Assembly (NCBI GenBank): GCA_051651645.1
Contig: JBOFSR010000051.1
Location: 1 to 40,331, forward strand
Direction of reading: 5' to 3'
Length of the DNA stretch: 40,331 bases
From: JBOFSR01 sp051651645
GTDB lineage: Bacteria > Spirochaetota > Spirochaetia > Treponematales > Treponemataceae
The first letter of the stretch is position 1; each line of letters begins with the position of its first letter. A model generated the notes under the pieces. It did not search any database and was not told the DNA's origin. It saw only the letters and a list, made by a program, of their open reading frames with translations. Made by a program: the position numbers and the translations under genes. Positions 16,023 to 24,844 of this stretch are shown piece by piece.

Positions 16023-17089
16023 GATTGCTCCAAAATTACTTTTAAGTGATCTAAAAAAATACGGCGAGTGTTGTCAAAAGAAAAATATTCAAGTCGTTTT
16101 TGCTGATTATCCAAAATTTGCCGAGCATAATTTTTATCATACACAATTTTTTTTATCGCATTGCTTGCCGCAGTAAAATCTTTTGTTTCAAGGAGAACTC
16201 CGCTTTCTCCAAGCGTTTCAGGAACCGCACACGATTTATACGCAATGACAGGAACCTTAAAATACATAGCCTCCATTAATGGAACGCAAAAACCCTCATG
16301 CTCACTCATGCATAAAAAAACGTCGGCAAGTTTATAGTACGCGATAATTTCGTCAAAAGGGATATGCCCAGTAAAAATAACGTCGCTCAGTTTCAAATAG
16401 CTCACAAGTCCTTGCAACTGTGCATAATACTTGGTGAGGCGGTTTGATCCAACTAAAAAAAGACGAGCATTTTTGTCAACAAAGTTTTTATAATAGTAAA
16501 ATGTTTTTATACAGTCCTCAATTTTTTTGTTTGGGCTTATTCGTCCTGTAAAAAGAATATTCGTCCCTGTGCTATTTTCAAATTGAGTTAAAATATTTTT
16601 GGCTGGCTCAAGCATATATTCTGCATAATTGATAATGATTGGACAGAGAAAAACGTTTTGACTCTTCATTCCCTGTGCAATAAGCTCATCGCAGTTAAAT
16701 TGCGATACACCAATGGAAAAATCACTTTTTTGACAAAGCATTTTTAGCTGGTTTAGTCCCACAAGCGTTCGCCGATAATTGATAAAACTGTACCCACGCA
16801 AAAAATGTGGCGGCGTAATATTATGATAAATAAAACCTTTTTTACAGGGCAGGTCTAAAAACCAATCAACAACCTTTGTTCCCGATGCAAAATGAAAAAG
16901 CACCACATCGTCACGGTTGATTTTCGCCTTATACAAGTCCTCTCGCCTTGATTGTAAAAGACTGTCGCTTAAAACCGTTAGAATTTTTGTTGTAAAGCCC
17001 TGTTCTTTGAGAAGATTATCAATGTTAAGCAGGTGATTTGAAACAGCATCTCCATTGCTAATAATATACGCAACTTGATAAATTACCAT
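16019..17089 (-). CDS. Family 4 (GT-B) glycosyltransferase
   Basis: 356 residues. The N-terminal Rossmann half holds the acceptor (YIISNGDAVSNHLLNID, VLFHFASGT, FIYHNITPPHF). The C-terminal half has the donor site: ILFTGRISPNKKIEDCIKTF, LFLVGSN and the E-x7-E signature EHEGFCVPLMEAM, followed by PVIAYKSCAVPETLGESGVL. This is the retaining GT4 family, which includes mannosyl- and glucosyltransferases of glycan assembly. It overlaps the upstream GtrA-GT9 gene by 7 bases and the downstream 50-residue protein by 4, so it is deep in an operon. Acceptor and sugar are unknown. Confidence 0.9.
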   Translation of the reverse strand: MVIYQVAYIISNGDAVSNHLLNIDNLLKEQGFTTKILTVLSDSLLQSRREDLYKAKINRDDVVLFHFASGTKVVDWFLDLPCKKGFIYHNITPPHFLRGYSFINYRRTLVGLNQLKMLCQKSDFSIGVSQFNCDELIAQGMKSQNVFLCPIIINYAEYMLEPAKNILTQFENSTGTNILFTGRISPNKKIEDCIKTFYYYKNFVDKNARLFLVGSNRLTKYYAQLQGLVSYLKLSDVIFTGHIPFDEIIAYYKLADVFLCMSEHEGFCVPLMEAMYFKVPVIAYKSCAVPETLGESGVLLETKDFTAASNAIKKIVYDKNYARQILDNQQKRLEYFSFDNTRRIFLDHLKVILEQS

Positions 17090-18549
17090 GATTTGACCAC
17101 CGCAAGAACCTCGTTAAGTGAGTTTTTTGTGCACGATAAATCGGTGCATTCGTAGGCAAGTCCATTGCCTGTTCCCTCTAAGGGATTGTAGCAAGGGCCA
17201 ATAGGGCAAAATATTTGCACGAATTTTTTACTTGCTGGCAAACTATTATTTGCAGGCATGATGAGGCTGCCATTTGTTGAACAAAAAATACCACACACGT
17301 GAATATCGTAACTACAGGCAAGAAAAAGAGGCATGGAATCATTGCCCACAAAGGCAAAACTTTCCTTAATGACCTTTGCCGTATCCGCAATACTGATTTT
17401 ACCTGCAAGATTTATGATAGTTTTCTCTGGGCATTCTCTGCATAAAAAATCGCAAATATCCTGATCCGCCTTTCCCCCCACCAATACAACTGGGCGTCGT
17501 ATTTTTTTTATAACGGCTGCAAAATTTTCCTTTGCCCACTGCCTGCTTTTCATTACTGCCCACGGATTATTTCCACCGCCAGGCGAAATTACGACATAGT
17601 CCGTAGCGTCGACAGAGAACGAAGATTTCTTTTCGATGAAGCATTCAAGGTGAGCGTTTTCAATTGACAAAGCGGGATCAATCATTTTTAGATGACGATA
17701 CAGTCGATGTTCAGTTAAATTAAACGCGGAAAAAGGAACTCGCTTTGTGTGATTATCCGTTTTTGACCAAATATGAATTTTTTTTATGCCAAGTAATTGA
17801 AAAAAGGTTAAGAGGATTGTGTTGCGGTGAAAAATATATACTTCATCAAAATGATACGGTTTGAGTTGAAAAAAAAGCTTAAAAAGAATAAACGCATTCG
17901 ACAGTTTATTTTTACTCACGCCTAAATCATCTGTTTCTATAATTTTTGCAAGATGCGGATTATTTGAAAGCATAATAGCGCAGGACTTTGCAACAAGGTG
18001 AAAAATCTGAGCGTTGGGTTCTTTTTTTGCAAGAGCAGGCAAAACAGGTGTAAAAAGTAAAATATCCCCAAGACTCGAAAGCTTAACTGTTAGAATTTTT
18101 TTTTTAATGTCGGTTTTTTCTTCTGTTGAATAATCGTTTGGTACTTGCTTGAAAGTGAAAAATCGTTGTCCTACATAATTAAAAGCGACAAAAAAGCACA
18201 TTCCAGCAAGCATGGCAAGATTTTCTTGGATTTTTATATCGGCGTTGCTAAAAATAAATCTTACGAAGGGTTTTGCAATTCCATAGGCAAGCAGATAACA
18301 AAGCGAAATATTAATAATAAATTTAATGAGTGTTTTTTTATTTGAATCTGTGTTTTTAAAGGTAAAATGTTTATTTAATACATAGCTTAAAATACTGCCA
18401 ATGACGTAGTTTGACGCACTTGAAACCCAGTAACTCAAGCCCAAAAAGTTGTAAGAGACAAACATAACACCCGTTCCAACAAGCGTATTTGCTATGCCCA
18501 CTGCAATGAATTTCCAAAATGTTTTATCAAAAAAATGTGTGATTTTCAT
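17083..18549 (-). CDS. GtrA-like membrane domain fused to a GT9 glycosyltransferase
   Basis: 488 residues in one frame. Residues 1-135 are a GtrA domain: four membrane helices, FIAVGIANTLVGTGVMFVSY, NYVIGSILSYVLNKHFTFKN and a last helix ending in NYVGQRFFTF. Residues about 150-488 are a heptosyltransferase-type GT9: TVKLSSLGDILLFTPVLPAL at the N-terminus, VISPGGGNNPWAVMKSRQW, VVLVGGKADQDIC, and the donor site ISIADTAKVIKESFAFVGND. GtrA proteins usually stand alone and flip polyprenyl-phosphate sugars, while GT9 enzymes add heptose or similar sugars in the cytoplasm. Here both are one polypeptide, suggesting that transfer and membrane delivery are physically coupled. It lies 3 bases after GT2. 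Confidence 0.88.
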   Translation of the reverse strand: MKITHFFDKTFWKFIAVGIANTLVGTGVMFVSYNFLGLSYWVSSASNYVIGSILSYVLNKHFTFKNTDSNKKTLIKFIINISLCYLLAYGIAKPFVRFIFSNADIKIQENLAMLAGMCFFVAFNYVGQRFFTFKQVPNDYSTEEKTDIKKKILTVKLSSLGDILLFTPVLPALAKKEPNAQIFHLVAKSCAIMLSNNPHLAKIIETDDLGVSKNKLSNAFILFKLFFQLKPYHFDEVYIFHRNTILLTFFQLLGIKKIHIWSKTDNHTKRVPFSAFNLTEHRLYRHLKMIDPALSIENAHLECFIEKKSSFSVDATDYVVISPGGGNNPWAVMKSRQWAKENFAAVIKKIRRPVVLVGGKADQDICDFLCRECPEKTIINLAGKISIADTAKVIKESFAFVGNDSMPLFLACSYDIHVCGIFCSTNGSLIMPANNSLPASKKFVQIFCPIGPCYNPLEGTGNGLAYECTDLSCTKNSLNEVLAVVKSW

Positions 18550-18552
18550 GCC

Positions 18553-19605
18553 TTATCGTCCCTTGATTCTGTAATATAATGGTTTTAGCATTTCTTGTAC
18601 GCCCAGCTTTTTACTCAGAATAATTAAAATATTTTTTGCTTTTAACAAGGCCATATTATTTTTTTGTAAGAAAAGATCTTTATGGCTTTGCCATGATTTT
18701 TGCAAATTATTTTTTTCGATTAAACTTTGTACTTCTTGTTGAACTTTTTTTGACGAAAAAAAATAATTTTTGTATTCAGGAAAAATACAATATTCTTTTA
18801 TGTAAGCATCAACTCGATTTTTATTTTCTGTTGTATACACTGCTGATTTTTCAAGAAAACGCATAGTTAAATCAGCGGCTAAAAAAGCATCTCTAAAGTT
18901 TTCATAAATTTTTTGTGCAGAGGGCTTAATATGCATAACGCCTGTTCCAATGCGATATTCATATAACCGCTGCTCAATAGCGACAAGGTTTCCGTTTGCA
19001 AAAGATGAAAGTAAAAAGACTAAAACCACATCATCGTACTTTGTGATGGCAAAATCCCTTGGAATATTTTGCAGAAGTTGATCAACTAGAGTTTTTTTAA
19101 TCACGTATGCCCAAATGCAGTTATTCATTTTTACGGTTAGATTATCAATCCATTGGTTCGATGAAAGGATTCCCTTTTGTGGCTGAAACATTTCACCTTG
19201 AAAATCAACTTTGTTTTTGTCGGGATGAATGTAGCGTTTTACACCCATGTACGCAATATCTGCGGACGTTTGACTGAGTGAATCATAAATAATTTTGCAT
19301 GCATCAGGGATTAAACTGTCATCGCTGTCAAGGCTTTGAATAAATTCGCCGCTTGCACGAGCAAATCCTGCAAGCCGTGTTTGAAGTGTTCCTACATTTT
19401 TAGGCAAATCAATAAAAATAATTCTATCATCCAAATTTTGATACGTGCAGACAATTTCTTTGCAATTTCCAGCGGAGTAGTCATTTATTACAATGATTTC
19501 AATTTCTTTAAATGTTTGATTTATAACGCTTTCTAGGCACTCGGGCAAGAATTGTTCTGTATTATGAACGGGAATAATAATCGATATTTTTGGTTGACTT
19601 TGCAT
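18553..19605 (-). CDS. Family 2 (GT-A) glycosyltransferase
   Basis: 350 residues. The N-terminal GT-A domain has PKISIIIPVHNTEQFLPECL, INQTFKEIEIIVINDYS, and the metal-binding DSD in GEFIQSLDSDDSLIPDACK. The C-terminal part (about 230-350) is helical and Lys-rich, probably contacting the membrane. It is first in a four-gene minus-strand unit (GT2, GtrA-GT9, GT4, small protein). Such a set fits assembly of a short surface glycan or glycolipid headgroup. The ATG at 19605 lacks a Shine-Dalgarno site and follows a -10 element by 9 bases. Confidence 0.9.
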   Translation of the reverse strand: MQSQPKISIIIPVHNTEQFLPECLESVINQTFKEIEIIVINDYSAGNCKEIVCTYQNLDDRIIFIDLPKNVGTLQTRLAGFARASGEFIQSLDSDDSLIPDACKIIYDSLSQTSADIAYMGVKRYIHPDKNKVDFQGEMFQPQKGILSSNQWIDNLTVKMNNCIWAYVIKKTLVDQLLQNIPRDFAITKYDDVVLVFLLSSFANGNLVAIEQRLYEYRIGTGVMHIKPSAQKIYENFRDAFLAADLTMRFLEKSAVYTTENKNRVDAYIKEYCIFPEYKNYFFSSKKVQQEVQSLIEKNNLQKSWQSHKDLFLQKNNMALLKAKNILIILSKKLGVQEMLKPLYYRIKGR

Positions 19606-19614
19606 AAATAAATA

Positions 19615-19643
19615 ATCATACTACAGAAAGTCCAGAAAATCAA
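19615..19643 (-). promoter_or_regulatory. Candidate near-leaderless promoter of the glycosyltransferase operon
   Basis: On the minus strand TTGATT (19638-19643), 17 bases, TATGAT (19615-19620), then 9 bases to ATG 19605. The expected leader is only about 2-3 bases. Confidence 0.5.
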
Positions 19644-19689
19644 CTAGATACTTTGGCAAAGTTTTATAGATTTTGTTGATGCGTTCGCT

Positions 19690-21069
19690 TTACGTTTTTG
19701 GAAGGAGTTTTTTCTTTTTTATGAGAAATATTGTGAGAGTGATGGCTGCTGCCAAAAAGTCTGCTACAGGCTCTGCATAGTAGACTCCGTCAACTCCGAA
19801 GAAAAGGGGAAATACAAAAACGAGCGGAATGAGCAGGAATATTTTTCGTACGAGTGCTAAAAAAAGTGAGATTTTTGCCTGTCCTAGTCCGATGAAAGTG
19901 CCTTGGCAGGCAAATTGAATGCCGAGCATCCAAACACCTGCAAAGAAAATGGGCATTTTAGAAGATGTTAATTCAATTAAGTCTGCATTATTTGTAAAAA
20001 GTTGTACAAAAACGTGCGGAAAAAATAAAATCACTAAAAACCACGTAATCGTGATTGAAAAAAGCATGATTGCTAAAATGCGAAAGGTCGCCCGCACACG
20101 CTCGTAATTTTTTGCCCCAAAATTATAGCTGATAATTGGTTGTGATCCATTCATAAAGCCTGAAACGGGCAGAACGACGAGTTGCATTACGCTAATCATA
20201 ATCGCCATCGAGCCAACATATAAGTCGCCGCCGTATCGCTGTAGTGTGCTATTGATTGCAACAACAACGAGGCTTTCTGTTGCTTGCATGATAAAGGGAG
20301 AGCAGCCAAGCCCCATAATTTTTTTCACAGAAGTCAGGTCAAACTTTAAAAGGGGCACTTCAATTCGAAGGAGCGTTTTTTTTCGGGTAAGCACTCGCAC
20401 AACCCAAAACGCCGAACATCCTTGTGAAATAATTGTTGCAAGGGCAGCTCCCTTTACGCCCAAGTTTAGGGAAAAAATGAAAATAGGATCAAGTACAATA
20501 TTGATTATAGCCCCAATGATGACAGACGACATTGCCGTTTTTGCCTTACCTTGGGCACTAATATAGGGATTTAAGCCTAATGCAAGCTGAACAAAAATTG
20601 TTCCGCATACGTAAATCGAAATATAATCAAGTGCGTATTGAATGGTGCTATCGCTTGCTCCAAAGAGATATAAAACTGGTTTATTGAAAACAAGAAAGAA
20701 AGCTGAAAGGATGATTGAAAGCGTGAGCAAAAGTAAAACGCTATTTGCCACAATTTGCTTTGCTCCCGCAAGATTTTTTTCGCCCATTTTGATTGCGGCA
20801 ATGGGGGCACCGCCATAGCCAACTAAGGCTGAAAAAGCTGAAATAATTATGATGACAGGGAAGCACACGCCCAAACCTGTTAGTGCAATGTGTCCCACGT
20901 CTGGAATATTGCCAATATAAATACGATCAACAATATTGTATAAAAGATTTATCACTTGAGCGACTACGGCAGGTAATCCCATAGAAAAAATTAAGTGCGG
21001 AATTTTTTTTGTTGCAAGGGCTAATTCTTTTGTATTTGTGCTTTTCGTAGCTATATCCTTTTTAGGCAA
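19690..21069 (-). CDS. MATE-family multidrug/toxin exporter
   Basis: 459 residues with twelve hydrophobic segments in two halves. Typical MATE motifs are KIPHLIFSMGLPAVVAQVIN, YNIVDRIYIGNI, TGLGVCFPVIIIISAFSAL, YGGAPIAAIKMGE and, in the second half, PVSGFMNGSQPIISYNFGA. It would export cationic compounds in exchange for Na+ or H+. The predicted start is TTG, two bases after the lipoprotein stop, with no Shine-Dalgarno site, so it probably depends on re-initiation. The next ATG is about 30 residues in and would cut into the first helix region. It ends the permease-ATPase-lipoprotein-MATE unit. Confidence 0.92.
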   Translation of the reverse strand: MPKKDIATKSTNTKELALATKKIPHLIFSMGLPAVVAQVINLLYNIVDRIYIGNIPDVGHIALTGLGVCFPVIIIISAFSALVGYGGAPIAAIKMGEKNLAGAKQIVANSVLLLLTLSIILSAFFLVFNKPVLYLFGASDSTIQYALDYISIYVCGTIFVQLALGLNPYISAQGKAKTAMSSVIIGAIINIVLDPIFIFSLNLGVKGAALATIISQGCSAFWVVRVLTRKKTLLRIEVPLLKFDLTSVKKIMGLGCSPFIMQATESLVVVAINSTLQRYGGDLYVGSMAIMISVMQLVVLPVSGFMNGSQPIISYNFGAKNYERVRATFRILAIMLFSITITWFLVILFFPHVFVQLFTNNADLIELTSSKMPIFFAGVWMLGIQFACQGTFIGLGQAKISLFLALVRKIFLLIPLVFVFPLFFGVDGVYYAEPVADFLAAAITLTIFLIKKKKLLPKT

Positions 21070-21071
21070 AC

Positions 21072-21416
21072 TTATTTTTCATAAAATTGGCCACTTGTCA
21101 TCCAGTTGCCTTCAGCGTCGCGCTGTTCAAAACTTGCTGTGCTACCTTTGGTCCACCACGTGTAAATAAAGTCATCGGTATAACGAACGCCCGAAGCTGA
21201 TATTGCCTGTGGAAGTGTAACTTCTGTTCCGTCAGAGAGAAAGAGTTTTACAAAGTTGAGTGAGTCATCGGTGAGCGTGTAGTATTGTGCTTCAATAAAA
21301 GTTTCGTTTTCATCGCTGTAGCCAACGGTTGAAATTAACTTAACTCCTAATCCCTCATTTTTTGTTGAGCAAGACACTAAAAGTATAGCAACGAGTGCCA
21401 GCGATAATCGTTTCAT
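21072..21416 (-). CDS. Small putative lipoprotein (114 aa)
   Basis: The N-terminus MKRLSLALVAILLVSC is a lipoprotein signal peptide with lipobox LVSC, making Cys16 the lipidated residue. The mature 98 residues look like a small beta-rich domain (AQYYTLTDDSLNFVKLFLSD, SGVRYTDDFIYTWWTKG, GNWMTSGQFYEK). It is too small to be a solute-binding protein and I know no family. An AAGGG Shine-Dalgarno site fixes the start. It sits 22 bases after the ABC ATPase and 2 bases before MATE, so it is made with both. Periplasmic or outer-membrane accessory role unknown. Confidence 0.7.
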   Translation of the reverse strand: MKRLSLALVAILLVSCSTKNEGLGVKLISTVGYSDENETFIEAQYYTLTDDSLNFVKLFLSDGTEVTLPQAISASGVRYTDDFIYTWWTKGSTASFEQRDAEGNWMTSGQFYEK

Positions 21417-21438
21417 GGTAATTCCCTTTTATGTTCGT

Positions 21439-22185
21439 TTATTTTTTGATTTTTCCTAAAAAATCTTTTGTTCGTTGATGCTGGGGAGCTTCAAAAATTT
21501 GTTGTGGCGTACCTTCTTCAATAATTAATCCGCCGTCCATAAAAAGAATTCGTGTTCCAACCTCACGAGCAAAACTCATTTCATGCGTAACGACTACCAT
21601 AGTCATTCCCTCTTTTGCTAAGTCCTGCATAACAGCTAAGACCTCACCGACCATTTCTGGGTCAAGGGCGGACGTTGGCTCATCAAAAAGCATTACCAAC
21701 GGTTGCATTGCCAAAGAACGTACAATCGCAATTCGTTGTTTTTGCCCACCAGAGAGTTGCGGTGGATAGGCATGGGCTTTTTCACGCAAACCTACGCGAT
21801 CTAAAAGCTCATAGGCACGCTTTTGGGCAACTTCCTTCGACTCTTTTTTTACATGAATGGGCGACAACGTGATATTATCAAGCACACTCATGTGAGGAAA
21901 TAAATTAAAATGTTGAAAAACCATGCCCATTTCACTGCGATAATAATCAATCTTTTTTTCACCTGCGTACCCTTTTAGTTGGGGCGACGTAATTTCTTCA
22001 TTTGTAAAATAAATGCTGCCGCTCGTTGGTTTTTCAAGTAAGTTAAGGCAACGTAAAAAAGTGCTTTTTCCAGACCCCGACGGGCCAATGATAACAACAA
22101 CTTCGCCTTTTTCTATGTGCGTGTCAATGCCACATAGTACCTGCAATGAGTCAAAATTCTTTTTTAAGTCAGTTACTTTAATCAT
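21439..22185 (-). CDS. Amino-acid ABC transporter ATPase (GlnQ/HisP type)
   Basis: 248 residues, standard size. Walker A is GPSGSGKS, the Q-loop is MGMVFQHFNLFPHMSVLDNI, the ABC signature is LSGGQKQRIAIVRSLA, Walker B is VMLFDEPTSALDPEM, and the switch His is in VVVTHEMSFAREV. The sequence belongs to the polar-amino-acid uptake (PAAT) group. The gene overlaps the permease gene by 8 bases. With the permease it would drive import of a polar amino acid from the periplasm, but no binding-protein gene is adjacent. Confidence 0.93.
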   Translation of the reverse strand: MIKVTDLKKNFDSLQVLCGIDTHIEKGEVVVIIGPSGSGKSTFLRCLNLLEKPTSGSIYFTNEEITSPQLKGYAGEKKIDYYRSEMGMVFQHFNLFPHMSVLDNITLSPIHVKKESKEVAQKRAYELLDRVGLREKAHAYPPQLSGGQKQRIAIVRSLAMQPLVMLFDEPTSALDPEMVGEVLAVMQDLAKEGMTMVVVTHEMSFAREVGTRILFMDGGLIIEEGTPQQIFEAPQHQRTKDFLGKIKK

Positions 22186-22870
22186 GATGACGCATCCTTT
22201 TTTCTACGTGAGCCATCAATTTGGACAGTGGAAAGGTCAACAAGAAATACACACATGCTGCAATTAACAGTGGCTCAAAGGGTTGGAAAGTGTTTCCACG
22301 CACGGTGTTTGATTTATACATCAAATCAGCAATGCCAATAATCGATACAATTGAAGATTCTTTTATTACAACAATAAATTCATTGCCCAGTGATGGAAGT
22401 GCGTTGCGTAGTGCTTGCGGAATGATTATAAAGCGTAATGTTTGCAAGGCTGAAAGCCCCAAACTTCGGCCTGCTTCTGTTTGTCCCTTGTCAATGGACT
22501 GAATGCCGCCACGAAAAATTTCGCACACGTAGGCAGCTGAGTTTATACCAAGTGTGATAACGCCTGCCATAAAATCAGAAAAATTGATTCCCAAAAGGCT
22601 TGTTAAGATTGGAACATTGGGAAAGCGGATTCCTATATTTTGTAAACCGTAATAAATGATAAAAAGTTGGACTAAAAGGGGAGTGCCACGAATAAATTCG
22701 ACGTATGCAGTTGCAAAAAAACGAAGTCCCTTGTTTTTGCTAATTCTGCATAAGGCTAAAAATAAGCCGATTGCGGTTCCGATTACCACCGCAAGAAGGG
22801 CGAGTAAAACGGTGTTCTTTGCCCCAACGAGATAAAAAGACCAATATCGTGATAAAAAAGAAAAATTCAC
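22178..22870 (-). CDS. Polar amino-acid ABC transporter permease
   Basis: 230 residues with about five membrane helices. The start is GTG at 22870. Family features are YLVGAKNTVLLALLAVVIGT at the N-terminus, YVEFIRGTPLLVQLFIIYYG and the cytoplasmic EAA loop EAGRSLGLSALQTLRFIIIP, all typical of HisM/GlnP permeases. A homodimer would pair with the ATPase encoded next. The GTG has no Shine-Dalgarno site. A -10 element ends 6 bases upstream, so this is a candidate leaderless operon head. Confidence 0.93.
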   Translation of the reverse strand: MNFSFLSRYWSFYLVGAKNTVLLALLAVVIGTAIGLFLALCRISKNKGLRFFATAYVEFIRGTPLLVQLFIIYYGLQNIGIRFPNVPILTSLLGINFSDFMAGVITLGINSAAYVCEIFRGGIQSIDKGQTEAGRSLGLSALQTLRFIIIPQALRNALPSLGNEFIVVIKESSIVSIIGIADLMYKSNTVRGNTFQPFEPLLIAACVYFLLTFPLSKLMAHVEKRMRHHD

Positions 22871-22876
22871 AAAGCA

Positions 22877-22905
22877 ACAGTACCATAGATGAAAAAATCA
22901 ATCAA
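22877..22905 (-). promoter_or_regulatory. Candidate leaderless promoter of the ABC transporter operon
   Basis: On the minus strand TTGATT (22900-22905), 17 bases, TACTGT (22877-22882), then 6 bases to the GTG start. Confidence 0.5.
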
Positions 22906-22951
22906 GACATTTAACTCTTTTTGCAAAGCATTCAAATCACCATAAATTAAA

Positions 22952-24763
22952 CTACATTTTATCTGCTTCTAAAAGCATTTTTGTGTGCCACTCAAGGAGT
23001 TTTTTTTCAAAAGCAGGATTGTCGCCTTTTACGTCGCATTGAATACGGAAAACTGGCTCGGTGCCGCTGCCGCGCATCCACATAAAGGCAAGGTCTTGAG
23101 AGTTTTTGTCTGTAAAAAGGATTTTAAATCCGCCTTTGCCTGAGATGCTAAAATCGCTAACGTTTTGCGTTTCTTCACTGCCATTGTTGCTGATAGCTTG
23201 CCAGCCTGTAATGCCAAAATCCGTTTCAAGCTCTGTTTTTTTTGATTGCCATTCACGTAAAAAAACTTTTTGATAGTTTGCCTTAAGCTTTGCATGATCT
23301 TTTTGCGTAATATTTGCCTTTGCATGTTCTGCAAAAGAGCTTGTCGTTGTGTAAGAAGGAAGGGATTTAAGGATATCAACAAATGTAAAATTGTCACGAT
23401 ATTTTTCTTTTTGGTTTGAAAGCTCGCACCAAATATGAAAAAGTCCTTTTCGCGTTTTTCCGTCGGCGGTTGTGCTATCACGAATGACAAGCAGCTTAAT
23501 CAGGGCAAAAAGCGTATTCAGAGGATCGCGCACCGCTGCAGGGTGAGTAATATTTCCGCCATTTGAGCCTTCACCCAAAATCCGCACCGTGTAATTTTCA
23601 GAACGTAATTTTCTCGCAAGATTGACAACATTTGCCTCTCCAACCTCTGCCCTAAAAACCTTTGCATTAAAGGCACGTGCAATTTCCTCAATTCTCATTG
23701 ACGTTGGGCAATTAACAGCAACAGCAAGATTTTTTGGCGTCCCCATATAATACAAGCAAGAAATTTCCGCGAGAACAGAAAGTGCAAAAACTTCCTGAGC
23801 CATAAGAATTTCAGGCTGGTTTTTCGCTTGGTTCCAAAAAACGATATTTCCTCTATCTCCATCACAATCAGGCATATAGCCAAGAATTGCATGGTTTTTT
23901 CCTTGTGACTGAAGCTTTTTCATTTCATCCGCACAAAACAAAAGATTTTCTTGCTCTGGGACGATTGCATGAACAATATTCCCCACCGTATTATTAATCG
24001 CAAAAAAATCAACGCCCATTTTTGCAAAAAAAGCCGCATCAATTGAAATGCTTCTGGCACTGCCATTCATATCACAGACAATACCAAGCGGATTTTTCTT
24101 AATCCCATCAGTCATTTGTGCAAAAAAATCTTTTTGCTGGGAGTCATTTTTTGTATCCGCAACAACTTCCTTTGTAAAATCCTCATACGAAACGAGCGCC
24201 TTTTTTTTCCAGCTATCTGTTTGGTTGTAAATATTTTGCAATTTTTGAGCATCCGCATTTTTCAAAATAGCATTTGCGTGATTTTCCGCCTGATCCGCAT
24301 TGCAGCGACTCAAAAAATCCTCTATTAAAATAGTTGCCTCGCTTGCAGGAAGAACGCCGCCATCATTTAAGCCAAATTTAATACCATTATGTCCAATCGG
24401 ATTATGACTTGCCGAAACGTAAATAAACGCCGTATAATTTTTCGAAAAAGCCATAATCTCAGGAGCGGCACTAATGCCCACAAAAATAATTTCTACTTCA
24501 TGGCTCATCAACGCACAAATAATCGCCTTGCAAATGGCATCCCCCGTCGGCCGTGCATCCATTCCAATTACAATCTTTGCATTTTTACCAAAGCGATTTT
24601 CAATATAATTAATAAAAGTCTCGCCAATTATCGTAGCGATTTGCTCATGCGTTGAACCAATTTCCGCCGTTTTATCCTCTTCATCGCCAGAAATCGCAAA
24701 AACCTTTCTCCAGCCAGACGCCGACAAAATCATTTTACCTACGGAATCTTTTATTGAACTCAT
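22952..24763 (-). CDS. Phosphoglucomutase/phosphomannomutase (alpha-D-phosphohexomutase)
   Basis: 603 residues. The phospho-serine loop is YVSASHNPIGHNGIKFG with Ser119, the Mg2+ loop is PDCDGDRGNIVF, the sugar-binding loop GEGSNGGNITHPAAVRDP, and the phosphate-binding loop RGSGTEPVFRIQ near the C-terminus. These are the four sites of the superfamily in order. It interconverts hexose 1- and 6-phosphates and supplies nucleotide-sugar synthesis, which the nearby glycosyltransferases would use. At about 600 residues it is longer than bacterial PMM/PGM (about 460-550), with extra sequence between domains. An AAGGA site supports the ATG. The Ldh_2 gene ends 81 bases upstream on the same strand. 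Confidence 0.9.
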   Translation of the reverse strand: MSSIKDSVGKMILSASGWRKVFAISGDEEDKTAEIGSTHEQIATIIGETFINYIENRFGKNAKIVIGMDARPTGDAICKAIICALMSHEVEIIFVGISAAPEIMAFSKNYTAFIYVSASHNPIGHNGIKFGLNDGGVLPASEATILIEDFLSRCNADQAENHANAILKNADAQKLQNIYNQTDSWKKKALVSYEDFTKEVVADTKNDSQQKDFFAQMTDGIKKNPLGIVCDMNGSARSISIDAAFFAKMGVDFFAINNTVGNIVHAIVPEQENLLFCADEMKKLQSQGKNHAILGYMPDCDGDRGNIVFWNQAKNQPEILMAQEVFALSVLAEISCLYYMGTPKNLAVAVNCPTSMRIEEIARAFNAKVFRAEVGEANVVNLARKLRSENYTVRILGEGSNGGNITHPAAVRDPLNTLFALIKLLVIRDSTTADGKTRKGLFHIWCELSNQKEKYRDNFTFVDILKSLPSYTTTSSFAEHAKANITQKDHAKLKANYQKVFLREWQSKKTELETDFGITGWQAISNNGSEETQNVSDFSISGKGGFKILFTDKNSQDLAFMWMRGSGTEPVFRIQCDVKGDNPAFEKKLLEWHTKMLLEADKM

Positions 24764-24844
24764 AATTTTTCCTTGCTAATTGATTGTAATTTGAAGAGTT
24801 TACCACAAAAAGGCGAAATTTGCAAGCTGAAGTTTATCGATTTT

